From: an uncultured Lachnospiraceae bacterium
GTDB lineage: Bacteria > Bacillota > Clostridia > Lachnospirales > Lachnospiraceae
Assembly: GCA_902489925.1 (NCBI GenBank)
Contig: CABUBX010000094.1
Coordinates: forward strand, 1-8,404
Reading direction: 5' to 3'
Length of the DNA: 8,404 nucleotides
A program made the position numbers and the translations under genes. Shown piece by piece: positions 1-5,585 of this stretch (the stretch's first letter is position 1; every line of letters starts with the position of its first letter). The notes under the pieces were generated by a model. That model made no database searches, was not told the DNA's origin, and worked only from the letters and a program-made list of their open reading frames with translations.

Positions 1-186
1 AAGAACTTTTATTATAACCTTTAATTTTCAAAAGTGAATTTTATGAAAAGGTTAAAAAGGATTTGCATGTCTGATTTCATAGATAAGAATAAATATTTTT
101 TTGATAATCTGTTGCAAGAGTTTGATATTCCATACATCGTGATTATATGTTATGTTGGTATATCTGTGTTTCTATCACTTTCATAG
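1..186. other. Flank beyond the array, no supported gene
   Basis: This stretch is very AT-rich and shares no similarity with the array units; spacer homology stops at about 187. A 47-codon plus-strand frame (43-186) exists but has no convincing ribosome binding site. Short inverted arms AACCTTT (17-23) and AAAGGTT (47-53) flank a long loop and do not look like a terminator. I see no promoter, tRNA or mobile-element end. Confidence 0.5.
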
Positions 187-206
187 CTACTTCGTGTTTT
201 GATAAA

Positions 207-232
207 CAGACGGCCTTTAGTCAGACCGTCTG
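207..232 (-). terminator. Hairpin at the downstream end of the immunity-like array
   Basis: The hairpin is identical in arms and loop to the copy at 1494-1519 and lies 21 bases after the stop of array copy 3. Here no ribosome binding site or paralogue follows: homology to the spacer stops at about 187. It may be the final 3' end structure of the transcript. The run after the stem is again only TTTATC, so termination strength is uncertain. Confidence 0.45.
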
Positions 233-253
233 CCGAGGATATACTTATCTTGA

Positions 254-807
254 TTATTTATATCGTTCTTCAGGTAAAGGATGCACTTCCAATTCTATGC
301 CCCATTCCTGCATTTTCTCAAGAAATTCCTTTTCATCTACAGGGTAAATATCGGGATAAATACTTGTATAATTCCAAGTCATATCTTCGACTTTAAAATA
401 AACATAGAAAAATGAAAATGAAAATGGATGGAAAAACATATTATAGTTGGTTGGCAACATTTTTTTGATTTATTTAGCTTCTGTGTCGAAAAAATGACAG
501 TAACAGAATAGGGGGCTTCTGTCACATAACCTCTACAATGTTCTATGTATTTCTCTTTTAATTCCCCCCATGTATATACTTTCTTATATCGCCATAGCTT
601 TAAAGTACAGCCTTTTTCGTCCATTATAATTGTTTTTCCGACAGAAACTACCCAACATATGAATAGATAAGAACATATAATCAGATAAAAAATAATAAAT
701 TTTAATGGAATAAGACCATCTGATAAAAATTGTATTCCTAATATCCAATATACCAAAAATACAGTTATAGTTACCACTCCTGTTGGGGAAGTTGATTTAA
801 TAATCAT
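254..807 (-). pseudogene. Two-helix membrane protein, candidate immunity protein (array copy 3), frameshifted
   Basis: This third paralogue starts at ATG 805-807 with the same AAGGAGG site (816-822). The first frame reads from 807 to about 460: 'MIIKSTSPTGVV', two hydrophobic segments ('ITVFLVYWILGIQFL' and 'FIIFYLIICSYLFICWVVSVG'), then 'GKTIIMDEKGCTLKLWRYKK', then 'VIFSTQKLNKSKK'. It then runs out of frame to a stop at 379. The second frame, from about 460 to 254, supplies 'FFHPFSFSFFYVYFKVED' and the conserved tail 'EKEFLEKMQEWGIELEVH' plus 'PLPEERYK'. One extra base in the A7 tract at 460-466 joins the two into a 184-residue protein of normal length. Its N-terminus lacks the 'EK.LWQ' motif of the other copies and its middle is the most divergent. 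It could be a decayed copy, a sequencing error, or a gene expressed by slippage at A-AAA-AAA. Confidence 0.8.
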
Positions 808-843
808 ACAAGCCGCCTCCTTGCTACTTCGTGTTTTGATAAA

Positions 844-869
844 CAGACAGCCTTTAGTCAGACCGCCTG
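844..869 (-). terminator. Spacer hairpin between array copies 2 and 3 (terminator-like or attenuator)
   Basis: This is the same element as at 1494-1519 with two base changes, one in each arm: arms CAGGCGGTC and GGCTGTCTG, same loop TGACTAAA. Both changes turn a Watson-Crick pair into a G-U pair in RNA from the minus strand, so the stem survives. In plus-strand RNA the same changes would be A-C mismatches. TTTATC follows. Confidence 0.45.
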
Positions 870-890
870 CCGAGAATATGCTTATCCTAA

Positions 891-1457
891 TTATTTATAT
901 TGTTCTCCACGCGAAGTGTGCACTTCCAATTCCACCCCCCATTCCTGCATTTTTTCCATAAATTCTTTTTCATCTACAGCGTATATTTCAGGATATGGTA
1001 ATAAACTATGCCAATGCATATCATCAACCTTAAAGTATATATAAAAGAATGAAAACGAAAATGGACGAAAAAATGTATTGTACGTAAAAAATTGCATAAT
1101 ATCCGGTGTACGCAAATTTTTAGTTGAAAAAACAACTATTGCAGAAAAAGGAGATTGGTCTGTCGGAGAGTGGTAAATATCTCTGGAATCCTCCATACGC
1201 TTTACTTTAAAGTCTTCCCACTTGTAAGTCCTTTGATATTTCCAAAGACAAAGTGTACATCCGTTTTCACTCATAATAATTGTTTTTCCCAAAGAAACCG
1301 CCATACATACACTAATATAAAAAACACAACCAAATAAAAGAAGGGCAAACGGTAGGAATGATGTATCTTCGATTAAAAGTATTATGGCAGGAATTAAAGT
1401 CAGAACATTCACCCATAGTATATGTTGCCATAATACTTTTTCTGATTTAATAATCAT
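891..1457 (-). CDS. Two-helix membrane protein, candidate immunity protein (array copy 2)
   Basis: This 188-residue paralogue of the preceding gene begins 'MIIKSEKVLWQ'. The ATG at 1455-1457 is chosen because an AAGGAGG site lies eight bases upstream (1466-1472) and the position matches the other copies; a longer reading from a TTG at 1523 runs through the spacer hairpin and is not credible. Hydrophobic segments lie at about residues 13-31 and 37-57. The conserved middle 'GKTIIMSENGCTLCLWKYQR' with 'YKWEDFKVKRMEDSRDIY' closely matches copy 1, and so does 'FRPFSFSFFYIYFKVDD' and the 'VDEKEFMEKMQEWGVELEVH' end. The last residues differ ('TSRGEQYK'), as does the region at about residues 105-125. 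It probably neutralises a related toxin variant rather than the one encoded here; this is inference. Confidence 0.82.
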   Translation of the reverse strand: MIIKSEKVLWQHILWVNVLTLIPAIILLIEDTSFLPFALLLFGCVFYISVCMAVSLGKTIIMSENGCTLCLWKYQRTYKWEDFKVKRMEDSRDIYHSPTDQSPFSAIVVFSTKNLRTPDIMQFFTYNTFFRPFSFSFFYIYFKVDDMHWHSLLPYPEIYAVDEKEFMEKMQEWGVELEVHTSRGEQYK

Positions 1458-1493
1458 ACAAGCCGCCTCCTTGCTGCTTCGTGTTTTGATAAA

Positions 1494-1519
1494 CAGACGG
1501 CCTTTAGTCAGACCGTCTG
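1494..1519 (-). terminator. Spacer hairpin between array copies 1 and 2 (terminator-like or attenuator)
   Basis: On the minus strand the arms CAGACGGTC and GGCCGTCTG form a 9-bp stem (one G-T pair) with loop TGACTAAA, followed by TTTATC. The U tract is poor, so full termination is doubtful. It may reduce or tune transcription into the next gene, or stabilise the mRNA 3' end. It ends 21 bases before the ribosome binding site of copy 2. Confidence 0.45.
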
Positions 1520-1540
1520 TCAAGAATATGCTTATCCCAA

Positions 1541-2119
1541 TTATTTATATCGTTCTTCTGGTAAAGGATGCACTTCCAATTCCACGCCCCATTCCTGCAT
1601 TTTCTCAAGAAATTCCTTTTCATCTACATCATAGTATCCAATGTATATATCTCCTCCACACCAGCCATAATCCACATGAAAGTACACAAAAAAATAGGAA
1701 AATGAAAATGGATGGAAATACACTGCATATGTGTCGGGTTGCATTCCCAATGGTTTATGAGCGTTTTTGACTGAAAAAAACACAAATGCTGCATACGGAA
1801 TTTGGTCTTTCGGTGCGCGATAAATATCTCTGTAATCCTCCATACGTTTAATTTTAAATTCTTCCCACCGGTATGTTTTTTGATATTTCCAAAACCGAAT
1901 CGTACACCCTTTTTCATCCAAAATAAGTGTTCTTCCACAGGCAATAACCATACATAAAATAATATAATAGCAAATACCTACTAATACATATTCAAAAATT
2001 TTAAACCATAAGTCACCAACATCATTCATCAAATATATAATGAATAATGCAGCTAGTGTTATCACTACGGTTAGATAAGCCATCCATTGCCATAACGCTT
2101 TTTCTGATTTAACAATCAT
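1541..2119 (-). CDS. Two-helix membrane protein, candidate immunity protein (array copy 1 after toxin)
   Basis: This 192-residue protein starts at an ATG overlapping the toxin stop (ATGA), with a perfect AAGGAGG site eight bases upstream (2128-2134), so this start is well supported. Two hydrophobic segments at about residues 12-33 and 41-61 ('YVLVGICYYIILCMVIACG') form a likely membrane hairpin. The rest is probably cytoplasmic and strand-rich: 'RTLILDEKGCTIRFWKYQKT' with 'YRWEEFKIKRMED' recalls small bacterial PH-like/YcxB-like membrane proteins, a resemblance in style only. It continues with 'YFHPFSFSYFFVYFHVD' and ends 'VDEKEFLEKMQEWGVELEVH' plus 'PLPEERYK'. Its place directly behind a polymorphic toxin tip makes it the likely cognate immunity protein. 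No experimentally known family is recognised. Confidence 0.85.
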   Translation of the reverse strand: MIVKSEKALWQWMAYLTVVITLAALFIIYLMNDVGDLWFKIFEYVLVGICYYIILCMVIACGRTLILDEKGCTIRFWKYQKTYRWEEFKIKRMEDYRDIYRAPKDQIPYAAFVFFSVKNAHKPLGMQPDTYAVYFHPFSFSYFFVYFHVDYGWCGGDIYIGYYDVDEKEFLEKMQEWGVELEVHPLPEERYK

Positions 2120-2634
2120 ACAAGTCGCCTCCTTGCTGCCATTTGTCTCTTTAGAACATCTACTTTAGAAAAAGTTTTTGTTGTTTGTTTCTTAGCATTT
2201 GATTTTTTATAGTAACGATTAATACTCATAGATTGGCTTCCTGCCGACGTTACCAAACTACACCCAAAGCCATGTGTTTTATCTACGACATTTTTCGTGA
2301 GCTTGTCAAGCTTTAAGTCATTTTTTACTTTCGCTACTTTTGCGGTACCTTTTACAAGATTATCTGCATTAATAGCAGCGCTAACCCCGCTCAGCACACC
2401 ATTAGCTGCAATCTCCAATAATCCGGCACCATCTTTGTAGCTTTTATACATTGAATAGCCTGCATTAAATACTCCTGATAAAATTCCTCCTTTTTTCCTT
2501 CCCCCTAAAAATCCGGATACGGCTGAAGCTAATATATCCGCTGGCGTATAGTCTTGCCCGGTTACTTTTGCAGAAATAAAATCTGTCGCAACAGTGGTTA
2601 CAATATTAAATGCCAATTTTGCTACAGCCAGCCA
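2116..2634 (-). other. Variable C-terminal tip of the RHS protein, putative toxin domain of unrecognised family
   Basis: These 172 residues follow the core motif. The first 95 or so are rich in Ala, Gly and aliphatic residues, with three hydrophobic stretches: 'WLAVAKLAFNIVTTVATDFI', 'GILSGVFNAGYSMYKSY' and 'GLLEIAANGVLSGVSAAINA'. The last 75 are strongly basic ('AKVKNDLKLDKLTKNVV', 'HGFGCSLVTSAGSQS', 'YYKKSNAKKQTTKTF'), ending 'RQMAARRRLV'. I see no HNH, deaminase, ADP-ribosyltransferase, GIY-YIG or other toxin motif. Its position makes it the toxin by analogy. The hydrophobic part could be a pretoxin or translocation segment, or a membrane-acting element; the membrane nature of the neighbouring immunity candidates fits the latter but does not prove it. 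A degenerate toxin is also possible. Confidence 0.5.
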
Positions 2635-5211
2635 AAACTCTCCGCCCTCATCTTTTCTCATGACCGGATTGTTATCACAGTAGGCATAGAGATTTTTATC
2701 TGTCAGGCTTGCCGGTGTTGCCAGCAGAAGCTCTGCATTATCCGCATTGATAAATCTTCCGACTTGTGCATCATAATATCTTCCGCCGAGGTAATAAAAC
2801 CCTGTTTCGCTGTCATAATAATAGCTGCGGTATCTGAACGGATTGGCATTGCCAAGCACCGTATCCCCTGTAACATCAAGCAGTTTTCCCCAGCTGTCAT
2901 AGCTGTATTCTACCACGATTTTTCCGCTTGCGTCAACGATTCCGGTAATGTCATCCTGTCCGTTTTTTCGATAGAAATATTGTACGCCGTTATATCTCAT
3001 GGCAATGATGGAATCGCTGCTGTCATAGGTGAATACCATTTTATTTGTAACCTTGCCCGAGCTGTCCTTTGTCGTTTGGGCGGCAATAACACCATCCGTC
3101 ATCTGATAACTTGTCACTTCGCCGGTTTTATTATTCCGCTTTCTCAGCCGCAAATCATCCATGTTATAGGTGTAGGTATAATCCGTCTGATTGTCTGTAA
3201 CCTTTTCAAGGAGTCTGCCCTTTGTCCATGTCATTGTCTTGCCAAGATATGACAGTGGATTGCCGACGGCATCATAAGTAACGGTTTTTCCGTCATAGCT
3301 TGTCATCTGGTCCCACCATGTATCGGAATAGCCATAAGCGATTGTTTCCGACGGTGTCCCGGTCACTGTGGCAGCATTGGTTTTTGGATATATTTTTTTG
3401 CTGACAATATTGCCTGCACCGTCATACATATAAATGACCGTCTTGTTTGTGACATGGTTATCCTCTCTGCACAACTGGTCCAATTCATCATAATAATATT
3501 TCGTTGTTCCCTTACTGTCTGTGAGTGTCACGATATTTCCGTTTGCATCGTAAGTATAACTTATAGTGGCGTCTCCGCTTGTAATGGATTTAAGCCGGAC
3601 ACTTTGACTGCCGCCTGCCCCGGCATGATAGCTCATGCTTGTCTTAAAAGGTGTTGATGTATTCCATGTTTGGGATACCATACGACCAAGATTGTCATAA
3701 ACCGTTTTATAGCTTTTGCCGTTGACTTTTGTTTCTGTTTCACGGTTATCTGAATCATAAGTATATTCTGTAATATAGCGTTCTGATGCATCGCCTTCAT
3801 CGACTTTGACAAGATTATCGTTGGCATCGTAATAATAGGTATAAAAGCTTCCGTCACTGACAACCGTTTTTACAAGGCGGTCTGACAGGTCATAATAATA
3901 CCTGTACGTTTTTCCTTCTGCATGGTCTTTAATATAGGCAAGATTACCGTCTTTACTGTATTGATAGGTGTATAACGTTGTATAGGCACCCGTTTGGGAT
4001 GGACGGTATCCGATTTCCGAAAGTCTTTCTAAATTGTCGTAGCTGTAAACAAACCGCCAGCCGGTTCCATGGATTTCTTCTTTGACCTGACCGTTTTTAT
4101 CTTCGTATATATAACTGATTAATTCCTGACCGTTTTCACTGATACTTTTCTGATTTCCAAAGCCGTCGTAGGTAAAGATATAATCTGTACCATGCCATGA
4201 TACAGTTGAAAGTCGGTCGTTTGAATAGTGATATAAAACATATGGCGTCAATTTGTTGCCGCCTGCTGTCGTCAGACCGTCTAAAAGCACTTGCGAAAGC
4301 TGTCCGTAATTATTGTAACTAAGCTTGTTCGTGTTTCCTTTGGCATCACTTTCCTCTATAATCCTGCCGGTGTAAGTATCATAAGTATATTGTGTTGTAT
4401 GCCCAAGCGGGTCTGTCAGTGTGGTCATATAATTTCCGTCATCACTATACGTTGCAGTTGTCCTTATGTAATTTGATGCATTATCTTTATCAATAATTTT
4501 ACTTTCTGTCGGAAGGCCGAAACCATTATAAGCAAATGTATATTTTATGCCGGTTGATGAGGATGCGCCGGTGATGTTATGCTTATCATCATAAGTATAT
4601 GTGAAACGGCTTCCTTTGGCGTCAATTAATTCTTTAAGATTGTTATTGTTATCATAATTGAAACTGTTGGCATTTTTAGCTGCATCCTGCGTACTGATAA
4701 CATTACCTTCGCTGTCATAAGTATAGCTTGAGCCGTATTCTTCTTTAAATAATGACAGGCCGTCAAAATACACCGCATTTTCATTATAACCGTAAATATA
4801 GCTGACTTGTATTGACGAATACGCTTTTTTTGCCACAAATACATCATTTAGAAAAGCCCAGTCACTTCCTCTGTCGAGAAAATTGCTGACAAAGGCATCT
4901 GTCGTACCGTCTGTATTGACAAAAGTCACTTCAACGCCAAAGCTGCGCTTATCTTTTAATGTTACGCCTTTGCCGGTGCCCCATGCATTGACAACATAGG
5001 CATCTCCTGCCTTTCCGCTGACATTGACTGTTTGTGTTGCCCGTTTAATGGTTGACGGGTCACCGTAGAGCATGAATACATTATTATCAAGTCCGCAGCC
5101 ATGGACAGCCGGTACTTCGGAAATGGTACTAATGACTTTGCCATAAGTCAGTATATAATCCGAGAGTACGCAGCCTACATATTCACCGGAGGTTCCTGAG
5201 TAATAAAGCAT
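2116..5211 (-). CDS. RHS surface protein, C-terminal fragment: YD repeats, RHS core and variable toxin tip
   Basis: This is the third-frame part of the gene. The ATG at 5211 is internal: the frame reads back to about 5254 as 'LQSITSTAGQTWYMLYY', the second half of the second SH3b domain. After SH3b ends at about 5157, a jelly roll resumes ('TQTVNVSGKAGDAYVV', 'FGVEVTFVNTDGTTD', 'VYFDGLSLFKEEYG'). YD repeats follow from about 4750 to 3000 ('YTYDDKHNITG', 'YTYDANGNIVTLTDSKG', 'YYYDANDNLVKVDEG'); in this family they form the hollow shell around the toxin. The conserved core (3000-2635) has 'YDSWGKLLDVTG', 'NPFRYRSYYYDSETG', 'YLGGRYYDAQVGRFINADN' and 'YAYCDNNPVMRKDEGG'. The last 172 residues are the variable tip. 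The stop codon overlaps the next gene's start as ATGA, which implies translational coupling. Confidence 0.88.
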   Translation of the reverse strand: MLYYSGTSGEYVGCVLSDYILTYGKVISTISEVPAVHGCGLDNNVFMLYGDPSTIKRATQTVNVSGKAGDAYVVNAWGTGKGVTLKDKRSFGVEVTFVNTDGTTDAFVSNFLDRGSDWAFLNDVFVAKKAYSSIQVSYIYGYNENAVYFDGLSLFKEEYGSSYTYDSEGNVISTQDAAKNANSFNYDNNNNLKELIDAKGSRFTYTYDDKHNITGASSSTGIKYTFAYNGFGLPTESKIIDKDNASNYIRTTATYSDDGNYMTTLTDPLGHTTQYTYDTYTGRIIEESDAKGNTNKLSYNNYGQLSQVLLDGLTTAGGNKLTPYVLYHYSNDRLSTVSWHGTDYIFTYDGFGNQKSISENGQELISYIYEDKNGQVKEEIHGTGWRFVYSYDNLERLSEIGYRPSQTGAYTTLYTYQYSKDGNLAYIKDHAEGKTYRYYYDLSDRLVKTVVSDGSFYTYYYDANDNLVKVDEGDASERYITEYTYDSDNRETETKVNGKSYKTVYDNLGRMVSQTWNTSTPFKTSMSYHAGAGGSQSVRLKSITSGDATISYTYDANGNIVTLTDSKGTTKYYYDELDQLCREDNHVTNKTVIYMYDGAGNIVSKKIYPKTNAATVTGTPSETIAYGYSDTWWDQMTSYDGKTVTYDAVGNPLSYLGKTMTWTKGRLLEKVTDNQTDYTYTYNMDDLRLRKRNNKTGEVTSYQMTDGVIAAQTTKDSSGKVTNKMVFTYDSSDSIIAMRYNGVQYFYRKNGQDDITGIVDASGKIVVEYSYDSWGKLLDVTGDTVLGNANPFRYRSYYYDSETGFYYLGGRYYDAQVGRFINADNAELLLATPASLTDKNLYAYCDNNPVMRKDEGGEFWLAVAKLAFNIVTTVATDFISAKVTGQDYTPADILASAVSGFLGGRKKGGILSGVFNAGYSMYKSYKDGAGLLEIAANGVLSGVSAAINADNLVKGTAKVAKVKNDLKLDKLTKNVVDKTHGFGCSLVTSAGSQSMSINRYYKKSNAKKQTTKTFSKVDVLKRQMAARRRLV
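2128..2134 (-). promoter_or_regulatory. Ribosome binding site of array copy 1, embedded in the toxin's last codons
   Basis: AAGGAGG lies eight bases before the ATG and is read in the toxin frame as part of the Arg run of the ending 'AARRRLV'. Together with the ATGA overlap it allows independent loading of ribosomes on the immunity gene as well as coupled reinitiation. The same site is reproduced before copy 2 (1466-1472) and copy 3 (816-822) with the same spacing. Confidence 0.8.
2635..3000 (-). other. Conserved RHS core region (end of the YD shell)
   Basis: This is the most recognisable stretch of the gene. It contains 'GQDDITGIVDASGK', the 'YDSWGKLL' turn, 'NPFRYRSYYYDSETGFYYL', 'GRYYDAQVGRFINADN' and 'YAYCDNNPV'. 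In the RHS family this segment plugs the shell and ends at an Asp-containing motif where the C-terminal toxin is autoproteolytically released. Here that motif is 'NPVMRKDEGGEFW', with DEGG in place of the more usual DPxG. The Asp is kept; the Pro is absent. Confidence 0.8.
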
Positions 5212-5585
5212 GTACCACGTTTGTCCTGCAGTTGATGTAATGCTTTGCAGAGGATATAAACCTTATCATCTTTTGTTAAGGATTTAATGACGGAATAGCC
5301 TGTGCCTGCACCGTTTCTCATATTCAGTGCCGATGTATTGACAATGGCAAATTCGGCTGCAACCGGTGTACCTTCTTTGGTAATATATGCAGATGTTGCA
5401 TAACCATAATAAACACGTTGTCCTGATGCCCATGCAATTTTATACCATACAGTTTTACTTGAATCCACACCGGAACCATAGATATATACACGTTGGTTTC
5501 GTTTTACGCTGCCGACAATGCCATAGCCTGTACCCGGGCCGCTGCGTACATTCAGGCTGTCCGTAGTGACGACACCTGTATCAAA
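5157..5585 (-). other. Tandem bacterial SH3 (SH3b) domains, the second split by a frameshift
   Basis: Two repeats share the SH3b signature: 'LNVRSGPGTGYGIVGSV' with 'QRVYIYGSG', 'WYKIAW' and 'YGYATSAYI' (about 5585-5372), and 'LNMRNGAGTGYSVIKSL' with 'DKVYIL', 'WYMLYY' and 'YVGCVLSDYI' (about 5345-5157). The second is only complete when frames 2 and 3 are joined near 5252, which is strong evidence that both frames belong to one gene. SH3b domains commonly bind cell-wall peptides, which would suit a wall-anchored toxin. Confidence 0.8.

Larger units (their letters stand above)
187..2139 (-). repeat. Tandem array of three immunity-like gene units with conserved spacers
   Basis: Three gene-plus-spacer units repeat head to tail. 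The motif starting 'cttcgtgttttgataaacag' on the plus strand occurs at 190, 827 and 1477, giving periods of 637 and 650 bp; the corresponding point behind the toxin is at about 2139. The two complete spacers (808-890 and 1458-1540) are both exactly 83 bp and differ at about 6 positions by my count. A third partial copy at 187-253 closes the array. Conservation is highest across spacers and gene ends and lowest in gene middles. The pattern fits duplication of a whole unit followed by divergence. Confidence 0.85.

Noticed and set aside
43..186. Small plus-strand frame of 47 residues with a hydrophobic end
   Set aside because: There is no clear ribosome binding site, the region is AT-rich, and it ends where the array begins; no homology is recognised. 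It could at most be a remnant.
1494..1522. TTGACA on the minus strand in the spacer as a promoter -35
   Set aside because: No TATAAT-like box lies 16-18 bases downstream; the motif overlaps the hairpin arm and is absent from the other two spacer copies.
1458..1523. N-terminal extension of array copy 2 from the TTG at 1523
   Set aside because: It runs through the spacer hairpin and has no ribosome binding site; the ATG at 1457 has AAGGAGG and matches the other two paralogues.
1384..1770. Plus-strand 128-codon frame
   Set aside because: It is antisense to array copies 1 and 2 and the spacer; its sequence is a shadow of the conserved minus-strand coding.
1624..1944. Minus-strand 106-codon frame inside array copy 1
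   Set aside because: It is an alternative frame of the intact immunity-like gene and has no ribosome binding site or conserved features of its own.
187..2139. Repeated spacers as a CRISPR array
   Set aside because: The period is about 640-650 bp and the segments between repeats are paralogous genes, not short unique spacers.
2554..3252. Plus-strand 232-codon open frame
   Set aside because: It lies wholly antisense to the RHS core and tip, has no ribosome binding site, and its Cys/Ile-rich translation is what the reverse of YD-repeat coding gives.
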